From contig CANNZV010000498.1 in NCBI GenBank assembly GCA_947561585.1, forward strand, positions 457,907 through 521,906: a DNA stretch of 64,000 bases. Reading direction: 5' to 3'. Positions within the stretch are counted from its first letter, which is position 1, and each line of letters opens with the position of its first letter. Positions 23,822 to 35,353 of the stretch are shown piece after piece. The notes beneath the pieces were generated by a model, which was not told the origin of the DNA, did no database searches, and saw nothing but the letters and a program-made list of their open reading frames with translations. Made by a program: the position numbers and the translations under genes. Source of the DNA: Caprella mutica (lineage: Eukaryota; Arthropoda; Malacostraca; Amphipoda; Caprellidae).

Positions 23822-24194
23822 AGATAAACACCGTACGCGCACTACTGTGCGACCCTTCCTTGTTTGAGAAACGAGGAAGGGTGCACGCATCTAGCACTCG
23901 CTCCACCAAACGCTTATTTAAGTCATTAACATTGCATCTGTTGCCTAAATATTCATCAATTAATCTTCTTACATCAGTTAAATGTCCATAGATGAGATAA
24001 TTTTTGAGCAAAATGATCAGATACCTAAAGTATTTTGAAGAATAATGTGTAAGTTAACATCAGCTGTTGTGCTAACGAGAACCGTTACTCAATTACTCAG
24101 TCAGGTCTGAGAGCGACGCACACACGTGTACTCTCCCTCGTTTCTAAATCTACACTAGAATCTAACACGATTGTAACGGCTCGGAACGGCTATG
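23822..24194 (-). repeat. R1 repeat, copy b
   Basis: Inverse copy of the first two-thirds of R1. It carries the same conserved short frame (24011-23820; FLIYGHLTDVRRL appears as YLIYGHLTDVRRL), ending RVLDACTLPRF. It lacks the part with the CRE pair. Confidence 0.85.
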
Positions 24195-24198
24195 TTAA

Positions 24199-24890
24199 GC
24201 CCCGTCCAGACGGTCAAATTTTTTTAGAGAAGTGACAAACTTAATGACAAACTAAATGACAAACTTATCGTCAGTTTTCAAGGAGTGTCTACACGGTCAA
24301 ATTTTCTCGCCAAAAGTTTGAAGTTCACTAGCGTCAGTTTCGTCAAAATTAATGTTACATATCGTGAAAATAAAAATTATATAACTTGCTATGTATATTT
24401 TTTAAATTTAGAACAGTAAGAAACCAGAAAATATAATTTGTTTTTGGTGACAAAATATCGTCTTGAAAAGGATGGTCAAAAATAGATCATAGAAAACAAT
24501 TCACAACGTAGGTAGCCTACCTATAACTTAGATCTACCTAATACATTCTAATACAACCAAGTATTAAAGAGTCTGTCGTCAGCCATTGTAACTAGATAGA
24601 TACTAAGTTTGAAAAAAATGAGGTTTTCGTAGGTGCACCTAGCTGTAATAAACTAAAATGACGCGCAAATAAAAAAATATTATTGCCGGAAAGTCAGTGT
24701 GTACTTCAAACTTTATCGTCAGCAAATAGTTTGACAAACTTTTTGATGACGATATCCAACATGTTGGAATAAAAAAACTGATGAAAAGTTTGACGGTTTG
24801 CTGACGCTAGGAAGTTATCGTCATTTAGTTTGTCATTAAGTTTGTCACTTCTCTGAAAAATTTGACCGTCTGGACGGGGCTTTAGCCGCC
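24199..24890. mobile_element. MITE with GCCCCGTCCAGACGGTC ends
   Basis: TIRs of about 70 bp: GCCCCGTCCAGACGGTCAAA, then AGAGAAGTGACAAACTTAA, repeated in inverse at the other end. Flanks TTAA (24195) and TTTA (24891). An internal second set of GTCTACACGGTCAAATTTT lies inside the left TIR. Non-coding. Confidence 0.88.
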
Positions 24891-24894
24891 TGCC

Positions 24895-26530
24895 CTCCTC
24901 CAATGCTCAGTGCTAATCGAGTAACAGTCGAGGGAGTGTATGCTGTTCTGTACTGTTTGTAGCTATCACAATTTTGATAAATTATTTACCAATTGTGAAA
25001 TCTCACGCAATTTGTGAGATTTATGAAAACATTATTTTTTATAGTTGGGTTCTCATTCAATTTTATCATATTTATATCGAAAGTTAAATTAGATAGATTA
25101 AACTATCATAATTATTGTTTCAATCACAACTCATTTTTAACACTACTTTCTGGTTTAGAGGATACTGCTAATGTAGGCTTGCATGCTTCATTTACTATCT
25201 CTTCTCATTTTCCTCTTACAGTTTTTGCTAGGTAGGAATTTAGGTTTCATTAACTTAACATCAACTCTTCATTTTCCTCTTCCATCTTTCGCAACCACAT
25301 TCTTTTTAATTAAGTAACTAATTTTCTTCATACCTGAGCTTGGCCAACGAATCGTGGTAGATAAATTTGTTCACGGAGCCACTTTCCTTTCTGACTGACT
25401 CTACGAGTCCTTTGTATCTAACTTCCTTTTGATGTTAGCGATATAGTTTTTGGTTCTGAAACAGACTTTAATTCTTTGAGTCATAAGATTTGAGAATAAA
25501 AAAGTACCAAGTTGCATAGGTGGTTTTTATCATTATATATTATTAAACTCAATAGTACTGAATGTAAATGAAAATAATATGATGCATTATAAGGTGGGAG
25601 ATATTTAATCACACCATGCAACTTGTGTTAATGAATGATATTTTTATGGTGGTTTACGTATTATCCCACCATGTAACATATGTAACAAAAAGGGTAAGTT
25701 AAACCCTTTTCATATATCGCTTGTTTGCAGCAACAACGTCATCATAAGTACAAAAACATGTATTTTAGAGTTGACCATATAGATATATTAATCATAAAAT
25801 GATTATTATTTTGGTAAAAAATCATTATTGAAAATTTAAAATATACCGCTAGAGAGGCTAAATGTCCTAACGATATACCATTAAATGTACGTACATTACA
25901 AGTACTAATACGCCTCTCCTGAAAAAACAGCTTTTTTGAAGTTATGACACTGTTCTCGCAAACAAGCGATATATTGATTGCATCTGTACATAAAATACTT
26001 TTATTTTTCATTTACTTCCGTTGTATGGTAATTAATGCATATATTTTCTCCATGCTTAACAGATGTCAACAAGAGTTATAAGTATATTTAAATTTTACAT
26101 TCAATCTAATAAAATGATCAAGTCGTGACGTCACACTAAGTTTCTGGATATACGTGTATAGGGCATTGCTTCTTTTTTCTTAGAATGTAATTTAATCTCA
26201 AACTTTCGTGCAATAAATTAGTCGAAAATAGTCAGTAGCATTGTCTTTCTTTTTGAGAAGTATATGCTTTGTTTGACCAATGGATAAATTCTTATAATTT
26301 TTATGGTTTAATAATACTTTTTGTTGTGAATTTATTATGATTTGAGCATACATTATTCTCTCTGTTCATCTCGTTATTACTGTAATAAAATTATAGTTTT
26401 AGTTAGATGTCAAAGCAAAGTTAATAATCAAATCGTACACTTTTTTATCATAGAAATTATCTGTATTGGTAAGTAACTGTTGAATCTTTAAAAAATAGGG
26501 TTTCGAGAAGTGCATGAGGTAGAGCGAGTC
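24895..26530. other. AT-rich unassigned DNA
   Basis: No gene recognised. One TGACGTCA at 26126. The ORFs at 25014-25235 (+) and 25742-26011 (-) have no motifs. Confidence 0.4.
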
Positions 26531-26952
26531 TAAAGGGGTCTTTACACGGTAAGCGCTCAGTGCCACTTTGTGGTGACACTGATCTATGCCACGCCCACTT
26601 TGCTACTTGCCCCACCCTTTTTGGCAAAACTTGGTGGTGACCAAGCTATCGCTCTGAGAGCGAACGCTCACCACAAAGTGCCACTGTCTGTCAGTAGCGA
26701 TTGCCAGACAATCAACAACTCCTTTCATTGGCATAGTTAAAGAGCACCCATGCCTATGGAAAATAAAATCTAAAGATTATTAAGATTAAACACTAACAGC
26801 GTTTGTGTTTAATAGAATATTAGATGCTAACCACGATACTAAAGTGTCAGTGCCCACCAAAGCACATTCTGCTCGTGTAAAGGCGCTGAGCTAATTGGTG
26901 AGCAGTGTGGTGAATAGTGGCACTGACCAGTGCTCGTGTAAAGGCCCCTTAA
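26531..26952. mobile_element. MITE with GGGGCCTTTACACG ends, inverted copy 3
   Basis: Begins TAAAGGGGTCTTTACACGG and ends CGTGTAAAGGCCCCTTAA. Its interior is the inverse of the 22991-23421 copy (CAGTGCCACTTTGTGGTGAC, then CGAACGCTCACCACAAAGTG, CACCAAAGCACATTCTG). Confidence 0.85.
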
Positions 26953-28031
26953 CACGCACATCATCTCCTTTCCGTGCATTCTGTTAAACTGATGTGAGTG
27001 GGAGGGGCGCCATTGGTTTAGACCACAGTATAAAAATATACATAGTGATGACAATAGCGTGATAAGTAGTGACAATTTTCCTTTTATAGTGTTGCTGTGA
27101 TGACGTCACGTACACTAAACGTCTCGATTGTCACTACATATTCTATATACTGGGGTTAAGACGCCCATGGCGCCACTTTTTGGCATCACTTTTGCCTGCG
27201 CTATGCTACCTCCATCTTTATATACACTCAGTGCAGTGTATACAGAGGCGTCGAAGAGAGAGGTTGTGAACAATCGCTATGGATATTGAGCACCTAATAT
27301 AATGAAGTATTTGAATGCAAAGCTAACAGGTGTTCATCTAAACCGTAACATAGCGAACTATATATATCAAACCAATGGAGGAATATCGGACAGATTTTGA
27401 ATGAAATAAATTATTTTTTTATTAAATAAATTATTTTTCTTTACCTCTGTATGATTGAATCGGTTTCATATTTTATTTCTGTATATATTTCACTATGATA
27501 AATGTATTAATTTATTTTATTACGTTATAGTATATTTTACTTCTATTTTTATGCTAGAATGTCTAACTAAAATAAAAACCTACTATTATTATTAATTGAA
27601 ACTGGTCTTTGGAATTGTCGAATGTATCTAGATTCACCCACAAAAAGTATCTAGATGCACTTATGAATAAGAATTTTTAGGATACAAATACAAAGTACTC
27701 TGATTTACCTATAAATAAATATAAAGAGTTCCAAGTGGAGAAGAATTGCACAAATATTATAAGTAATCCAATTAACGCTGTAGTAAAATACTCTTTTTTA
27801 TCAATAATTTAATTACAAAACAATATAATAATAAATCGATCTAAAAATGTATTTAAAAATGTTACATTTAACAATTGACAGAGAATAAATTCATCAATTC
27901 TATAAATAATATTTTTAATTCTACCTAGCTTTTATGAATAGAAAGAGAGCGACCGCCAGATAAAAACTGCTCCATCACCTGCTCGCGGTGTGAAAGGCAC
28001 ACAGCTCAACTGCTTTTGGTGTGTATGCACC
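26953..28031. other. Unassigned DNA with a shared TTAAGACGCCCATGG block
   Basis: Contains TGACGTCA at 27101. At 27155-27200 a block TTAAGACGCCCATGGCGCCA with GGCATCACTTTT reappears inverted at 57020-57050 (AAGTGATGCC..GGCGCCATGGGCGGC). It is probably a fragment of another MITE. The rest is AT-rich without features. Confidence 0.45.
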
Positions 28032-28778
28032 CTGAGAGTAGCCCATTCCAAGCGGCCTAACTATATATATAGACGCTCCGAAAATTGGTCCCATTTAGCG
28101 GAGCGTCTATATATAGTCGCTATTTTTTTTGCTGTAACAGTCAAGCGGCAGGGTCAATATGTAGAGGTGTTGAGAAATATGACAAGTATTAACGTGTAAA
28201 CACCAATTACCGGTTATTGTGCAATAATGCACCCTATAGCCCAGTACTTGAAGAAATGTTAAAGAGGGGAGGGAAGTAAAAGACAAACTGTATGTCAATT
28301 CTAAGGAAAGATGATGCATTTGAAATGGAAAGATGTAAATATGTTGACTGTCCATCCAAAAATGAAATAAATACTCTAAAATCTCAGTAAAAATGAAATA
28401 AAGGATAATTATTTTTGAATTGTTTTTTTTTGATAATTTATTTTATAAATATGTTTATATATATACGAATAAAAGTAACTAAATCAATTTATGCTACTCG
28501 AAAATGCTCACTTTTTTATATCTTTAGTTCCAACTATATGAATAACAAGACAAAACTCGTATGTCACTCCACCAACAAGCGGCACAGTCTATATATGTAG
28601 ACTAAGTATAACCAACAAGTGGCACGTCTATATATAGACGCTTATCTGACTCCATGATTTAGCGGGGTAACTAAATAGTGTAGTTAAAATTGAAGACAGT
28701 CAATAGCGGCGGTGACTATATATAGACGATTTTTATTTTTGTCTACTTCCATTCACCTACTGCCGCTTGGAATGGGTT
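28032..28778. mobile_element. MITE rich in TATATAGAC palindromes
   Basis: TIRs GCCCATTCCAAGCGGC and GCCGCTTGGAATGGGTTA. Sub-terminally it repeats the phrase CTATATATAGACG with AAGCGGC or CAAGTGGCA at least five times, including the perfect palindrome GTCTATATATAGAC near 28608 and a hairpin TAGACGCTCCG / CGGAGCGTCTA at 28067-28112. No coding capacity. Confidence 0.7.
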
Positions 28779-30110
28779 AAAGGTCCTCTCTAGGTACCGG
28801 GGAAAAAATGAGTTTATTACATAATATTATAGAACTAAGGCAAACCGCATACAATTCGGTTCGGTGTATATTTTATTATTTGCTTTTTAAAGTCTTTTAA
28901 TTCTCTGTGAGTATCAATTGAGCGCTTCACTAACCTGACGCTGAAGAAGAAGATTGTACTCTCTTTTTTTATATTTCAAATTTGAGTTTTACCGACTTCT
29001 TTCAAAATATTTATTGTTTTCTGTAGTATATTAACGTTTCTATGATAAGTTCATCCAATTATATACCTTTACACGAATATTGAATGGATATAATACACCT
29101 AGTTGACAATAAAAACAAATTGTGTATTTTTTTTCTTCAGACTGAAAATTAGCAAGTTGGAATTTAACCAAACGTGGAATCAATTTAATTTTTTAAATAT
29201 AAGTTAATAATTAGGTTTTATATTTAAATAATAAATAGTTTATAAGATGATTGCCTACTCAGTTTACTATGGAATGGTATGTCTTTTTTTATTTGATTTA
29301 GAGTAAGTTCCGAGTTATCGGACGGTGTCGCATTTCTGGTCATAAACTTTTTCATCACAGTCACAAACAATGAAAGACTATATTATTATTAATATTCTTA
29401 TATACGTAGTACTCTAATAAATCTTAAAAACAAATTTTCTTTCTATAACTCATAGAAAATGAGATATATAATCAAGGAGTGACAATTATAAATTTCTTGT
29501 TACTTTTATTCGCTCTAGTTACCGTTTGGTAACTAAACTGAGTCGTGATTTGGTAACTAAATCTGGGGATGCCTGTACAGTGTACATATTCCTTAAATGA
29601 AATAATAATGTTAGCTGCATCTAAATCTCTGTTTCAAAACATTATTATTTTTTTCTCCATGAAATAAAAAGGAAAAGAGGAAATTAAAAAAAATATATTT
29701 TTGTATCAAATCATAATTTTTGTCCATGAAATATAAAATTATGAACGAAAACATTTTTCAAACATAAAGAAATATTGAAACAGGAAGGAAAAAATTAAAT
29801 TCTTCAAACATAAAAAAATATTTGTAATCACATACTAGTTGCTATACAAAATATCGTGCATGTACATTTAACTTTTTTTTATCAGCCTACAAATACTCAT
29901 AAATATGTACATGATAATATATACTATGTGTTAAGTTATAAATTTATAGCATTGCAAACAAATCCAGTTTTCTTTTCCTGGAACGCGTTTTAATCCTGCA
30001 CATTTGAGATATGTCCATCGCAGGCAATGTTCACATACTATACTTGTTTCTCCTTCAATGATGTTAATGTAGCAAACATAGTATGCCCAAGTTTGTATCA
30101 TCATTATTTT
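28779..30110. other. AT-rich DNA, no feature recognised
   Basis: The phrase TTGGTAACTAAA occurs twice near 29530-29565. Otherwise no coding signal or repeat boundary was seen. Confidence 0.4.
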
Positions 30111-31181
30111 CTACATTACGGTTTGCACCAGGCAAATCCATGCATCGTCCGAGAGAAAAGGTCGAATGTCCTGAATGCTCACCTGGTCATCCAAAATACA
30201 GTTTGAAATACACTGGGGTAGTATTTCCACCTTATTTTCTTCAACGAGGTGACCCTCCATAGCAGACCAAATTTCAGGTTTGAATCCAACCCATTCACAT
30301 ATCTTCTGTTGTCTGCAACGAAGTGGTAAATCCTTGAAAGGTAAATTGCCAGCCAGACCCATTACGTTTTTTACTTTTCTTGAATGTACTGGTTTTCCTT
30401 TTTCTAGCTGCATAATATGCTTTCTCGCTTACACTGGTTCTTGAAAATCCAGCAACAACAGGAAGAAGTGCGTCATAGTGCCCTGTCGGTTCCATCGTGA
30501 ACAACAGGACAAACAAATCGATGATGCTACTGGGTGTTCTTGGCTGGAAAAATTGAAGCTGCTGTCCACTTCTTATTTCGTAAACAACCATCAATCCCAC
30601 CTGCAATTAAATAAACATGGGGATAATTAAATTTTAATACACGAGGAAGAGTCGTACTGGAAAAAGTGTAAGATACCGATACTGTTCATTCCTAACAATA
30701 ATGAAAACTGAAGCTTCTAAATATATTAGCTCGAGCACGTTAGAAACGGCAAAGAGTGCAAAGTCTCCCACAGATGTTCCTGGTATTCCGATGTCGATTA
30801 ATTCCTGCTCAGAAATATCCAAACTTGTTTGGATATTTGATAGGCACCATTCTAATGACTGTTTTCCTCTGTCCAGTTAGGTACAACGATACCTGCAGAT
30901 CGGAAAAGACAATTGCCATTTCCATACACCAGTTGCCTGCTTTACGAAACGCCATCAACCTTGTAGAATATGGCAGGAGGATTAAGGATGGTGACTGGTA
31001 TTTGAGAATTTGTATCTGGTACAGGCCCATTGTTGTTAATAGGCTTTTCGTTTGTCCTCTGATGTTTGTTGGACATCGGTTGGCTTTGAGTCACCTTCGT
31101 CACACTTAGTTTGTTTAATTTGACTGGTAGAATGACGAAACCTACTACTTTGTAGGCTTTCTTGACCAGTTTCAGAGACAA
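30111..31181 (-). pseudogene. OTU-type cysteine protease, decayed
   Basis: Minus strand. An N-terminal Asn/Pro-rich segment (31181-30942) is followed, in another frame, by GNGNCLFRSAG near 30915, matching the OTU catalytic-Cys box. Then come ISEQELIDIGIPGTSVGDFA and VLELIYLEASVFIIV (the central strand region) and, near 30480, TGHYDALLPV, matching the catalytic-His box. A basic tail follows (ARKRKTSTFKKSKKR) and a continuation to 30111. Frames change several times. A possible short intron ends TTTAATTGCAG near 30601. OTU domains occur in deubiquitinases and in several transposons; no linked transposase was seen. Confidence 0.55.
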
Positions 31182-31233
31182 TTTAGCTCTAAAGTATGAA
31201 TGCTTTCTTCTGATTTGTTAGTTTCTTCATTCT

Positions 31234-32178
31234 TCATAACATTTTGTAGTGACCCACCAGTCTGAATGCAAAAACATGGTTGGTGGAAGCCATCTCATTT
31301 AACCAATACTCATCCCGAGCTTTGTCTCGGTAAATCTGCTCGGCTGCTTGAGTATTGGTGTTCCCTGCAATGAGTGCAAGTTCTGAACTTCTGTAACCAG
31401 TGTAGTAATTGGCCATTATCCTGGTGAAACCAGTCAATTAGCATGTATTTTTATTTGTTCCAGTTATGGGATAGGCTGATGGGTCGTCACTGTATTTGGG
31501 GCGATCACCTGTAAGAAATGGCATGCTAACGCTGAGGGTACCTGCTTTTGTCAACTTTTAGTTCTCCTCTCTGCCATCTGCAACTCGACCTTCATGAGGG
31601 TGAAACATACCAGGCTTTCTTCCATTTCCCATTTTGGCTATCATGTTGTCAATATCAGCAATGTTCACAGTTGGCATGTGAGTCGAGATATGTCTACCAG
31701 GTCAGGGTGTAGGTCATGAGCCCCCCTGGTCATGAGCCCCCCCCCGGTCAAGAGCCCCCCTAGGTCATAAGCCCCCCCCCGGTCACGAGCCCCCCCGGTC
31801 ACGAGCCCCCTGTTTTTAAATCCTTATTTACCTATATTATTTAATCCTTATTGACACTTTTGTAGTTCATTACTGATTAGACATAAAATATATGTATATA
31901 GGGGGGCGTGCCGCTCCCCGAACCCCCCTGCCAGGTCATTACACAATCATGAAGTGTGCAGTACAACAAACTAGCGGATACAACAAACTACATTAGCAAC
32001 TCTCAGTTATTTCTATTTAAGTAGTTCTTCAATGTTTAACTAGGTAAATAAGGATTAAAAAAACAGGGAGGGGGGCTCGTGACCGGGGGGGCTTATGACC
32101 TAGGGGGGCTCATGACCGGGAGGGCTCTTGACCGTACCCCACCAGGTCAACATATATCGACTTGACTCGGATCCATGT
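31234..32178 (-). pseudogene. Decayed intronless coding sequence of unknown function
   Basis: With the inserted MITE (31705-32140) ignored, the minus strand reads in one frame from an ATG near 32178 (MDPSQVDIC) through MPTVNIADIDNMIAKMGNG, RKPGMFHPHEGRVADG, MPFLTGDRPKYSDDPSAY, TRIMANYYTGYRSSELAL and ARDEYWLNEMASTNHVFAF to a stop near 31234. In-frame stops lie near 32150, 31558 and 31438. The composition is protein-like and free of introns, so a processed pseudogene or dead retroelement ORF is likely. I do not recognise the family. Confidence 0.5.
31705..32140 (+). mobile_element. GC-rich MITE, copy 2 (perfect 9-bp TSD)
   Basis: Begins GGGTGTAGGTC and ends GACCGTACCCC. Flanked by the perfect 9-bp duplication ACCAGGTCA (31696-31704 and 32141-32149). 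About six GC-rich subunits on the left and four on the right, more than copy 1. The core is nearly identical to copy 1. Confidence 0.92.
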
Positions 32179-33072
32179 AAAAATTTGAGCGCATAAGTCA
32201 CACGATGAGGACATGTTGAGGTTATCCAGCCATCTATGAATTTAAAAATTAAAGATTGGGTGTAAGGTAACATTGTTACAAATTCTATTACAGATATCTG
32301 AATTCCTATGTAAGCTTATTATACAACACAATTTAGTTTCATTTGATTCCACATTTAAGTTTTAAATATTCTGCTAAATTTTCAAGATAATACCTGAGAT
32401 ACTGAAGACTTTGCATGCTGCCTTCTGTATCGACTAGTGATGGGACGATTATTTGGTTATCGAAATAATCGTGATGTTTTGAGGAATCGGAATCGTACCG
32501 ACGGAAATATCTACGATTTCAGATTCTGTAGCGTCAAGGCAGGCGTCTTTACTCACTTACTGCACATCGCGGTAGCATAGATACGATTTAAACATGCAAA
32601 ACAAATGGCTTGTGTTTTATCGTCGTGGTAAGGGGTAGATACTGTACGATAAAGTAAGTTTAATTGGTGAAAAACCTTTATTATAAATATATGTGCGTAG
32701 ATGGATGATCTAGATCTAGAAGTGGAGCGTCTTGATGCAAAAAGTCGTGCGTTTTTACGCCCCACGTAAAATATATAGTTATCAACCAATGTTTTATAAA
32801 TGGTATCCAAGCTACTCTTTTCTTTGGTGTAATCCAGGGTTTCCCAACCTGGGGTACATGTACCCCTGGAGGTACATTTGCTTATCTCAGGGGGTACATT
32901 TGAGGTTTCAGTATAAAAAAAGTTTTATATACTATTTTTTTCAAAGTAACATTCACATCAATATATATTTATAAAATTTTGCTAAATATTTATTTCAAAA
33001 GTCCTAATTTGTGCACTGCTAAACACCTTATGATCAGTCATGGTAAAATATTAGGAAAAGAGTCTATCTAAC
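32179..33072. other. Region with two MITE-like ends
   Basis: CTAGTGATGGGACGATT at 32435-32452 and CAGGGTTTCCCAACCTGGGG at about 32836 resemble starts of hAT-type non-autonomous elements. Their far ends could not be defined. No coding sequence seen. Confidence 0.4.
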
Positions 33073-33355
33073 GCTGTGGTCGGCAACCTTCTTAATCGGC
33101 GAGGACCGGTAAACTTTCAACATTGGGTGGAGCTTATAGTATTGGGTAGGCCAAAACATTCGTTAGCTTTAAAGTAAGTGCTGCTTTCTTATGATAACAT
33201 AACGAGCTTGAATATATATCCTGTATTCAAATATTCCTTTCAATTAACAATCAAGCACTCAGGTACAGAAAAAAAACATGACCAGATACAAAATCTGATC
33301 ATGTACGCTTGCAGATTCCGGTGTGAAATCATTGGGTTGCGCATTGTACAGTAGG
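33073..33355 (+). mobile_element. hAT-like element, short copy with about one 31-bp unit
   Basis: CTGTGGTCGGCAACC start, GACCGGTAAA, then GTGTGAAATCATTGGGTTGC and GCATTGTACAG. Collinear with 16766-17160, but with little more than one minisatellite unit where the other copy has over twenty. Confidence 0.6.
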
Positions 33356-33660
33356 GTGAATCGTTTTGAGTTTTTTTTCGATTTTGCCTTGGCTACAATG
33401 ATGAAAATTGGCACATTGGTGAAAAAACACGGTATGAAACAAAAAAATTTCGGCTCAATCGATTAACATCTTCTGCCCCCGGAGGAAGTATTGAAAATAA
33501 GCTGAAACCCCCCCCCCCATTATCTAATGTGACATTAAATTGGGTTCTTGATATCTTTAAGGAATGCTATAAAGACATACATGATGAAAAAAGTCTGATA
33601 AGTTCATTTTAAGCAATAATAAAGTTCTACATATAAACCCAAAGTTCTGGCTTCATTCAT
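33356..33660. other. Unassigned, C-run present
   Basis: A C-run at 33508-33521; no other feature. Confidence 0.3.
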
Positions 33661-34815
33661 TTAATAGTAGGGATCTTGTTTAAATTCACGAGCCACCATA
33701 TTTCAATTTTTGTTAAATAATAATAATTATTATGTAGTTTATGAATTCAACCATGTATTCTTTCTGATACTGACACTCTCTCTACAGGAGCGTTTCTGAC
33801 ATTTCCATTTGAAGCCTCTGTCATTGAATGTTCTTCTCTGCATACTTTAGATGTTGGAATAATTTCATATTCTATAAATATCTTCACGCTTTCTTCTTCA
33901 CTAAGGGCACGGTTACTATGCATGCGTATTCAAGCGATTTTTCGCACTGACGACTTCTGATGAAATCGGATGAAAATCAAACTCATGCTTTCCAATGGGA
34001 GTGGTTACAGTGGCTGCGATTTGGTCGTCAGAATACGTACGAAGTCGTCAGACTAACTTCAGCGTTCAAATGAGTTTGATTTTTTCATGCGACTTGCGAC
34101 AACTTTCGGTATTTTTGTGAATATTTCTCTTTCTTTTGATTGCTATTACTGTTTATCCATGCATTTTGGAAATATATTATTTAATATTAGGTATAAGAAA
34201 TAATACAGATATTATTTAATTATTTAAATTTATTTAATCATAATAAAATTATATATAAAGGCTTGAATTGGTTGTTACTTTGTACAATTTAAATTTTTAA
34301 TAGAATGGAATATTTTTCAATAATTATATTTAATAAAAAATATTTCTCTATTTAGGCATTTCAAAATTGTGTGTAGTGAAATTGTGAAAATAATAATCCA
34401 ATTAGAGTTGCGTCTATTATTTCAGAGGCACACATGTATTAATTCCTCCCGATCATTATATCAAATAAACTTAGTTTAGACCCCAATATTAATGGGGCAG
34501 AAACGCACTGACTATCAGAAATCGCGTACAGTGTAACCACCTCGCACTGACGATCAGTTCTGACGATATCGTCAGTGCGAAAAATCGCTTGAATACGCAT
34601 CCATAGTAACCGTACCCTAAGTTTGAGAAGTTTCTTGAGTCTAAAAGAAGCCATTTTTGAAGGATAATAAATTATACAAATTTCTCTCACGATTGTCGTA
34701 TAAAATTCTCGTATCTAAACTACTGAATTTTTTGTTTATATAATAATTACTATCATTTTGCAAATTTTCATTATTGAAATATGGTGGCTCGTGAATTTCA
34801 AACAAGATCCAATAG
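33661..34815. repeat. Outer inverted repeat around a Harbinger-type MITE
   Basis: The segment at about 33661-33745 (AATAGTAGGGATCTTG, CACGAGCCACCATATTTCAA) reappears inverted at about 34735-34815 (TTGAAATATGGTGGCTCGTG). The inner element at 33905 is nested inside it. It is probably an older element whose ends I cannot fix. Confidence 0.6.
33905..34617. mobile_element. Harbinger-type MITE (TAA target duplication)
   Basis: 713 bp. TIRs of about 50 bp begin GGGCACGGTTACTATG and end CATAGTAACCGTACCC, with AAGCGATTTTTCGCACTGAC next. TAA lies on both flanks (33902-33904, 34618-34620), as expected for PIF/Harbinger. Repeated CTGACGA/TCGTCAG motifs are present inside. Non-coding. Confidence 0.85.
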
Positions 34816-35351
34816 TAGAAAAAACAGCAGTTTCGTAAATTAGAAAATTTTAAAATGAACTCTTCAAGTAATTTATAATTAAATTTGAATTTAAAGATAT
34901 TTGTCAGATATTGATTTAGCTACATATTTTAAATGATATTATTATAATAATGTTAAATTTCTTCAGCTTCACTTAAAACTACAAATTTCAATGCATATCA
35001 ATAAAAATTTACATGACTCAGGTGCACTTGGGAGAAAAACGCAACTTTGGTTTTAAATCTGATATAGCTATAATATAAATTAATTTGCAAACCACACTCC
35101 ATAAGAAATAGCAACTCTAGCTTTGTCTCATCAATAAAAGTTTGAAAATAAAAATCCATATACTACTAAGCGATAAAATCTGATCATCATCATCATCTGG
35201 TTCCGTGTATGGTGTAAATAGTCTTCAGACCCTCAGCGGCGGATTTAGACTTCCATATAATCCAACCAATCTGAAAAAAACAAAAATGACTCCAATAGAA
35301 AGGTTTGAAGAATAACTCAATAGCTAATGCGTGACCAATAGTAGTAGTTAA
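34618..35351. other. AT-rich DNA, no feature
   Basis: Nothing beyond the outer inverted repeat described above; a (CAT)n stretch lies at 35184-35200. Confidence 0.4.
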
Positions 35352-35353
35352 TA

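Noticed and set aside
30756..31109. 117-aa plus-strand ORF
   Set aside because: Overlaps the minus-strand OTU-like pseudogene, which has catalytic-box motifs; this frame has none.
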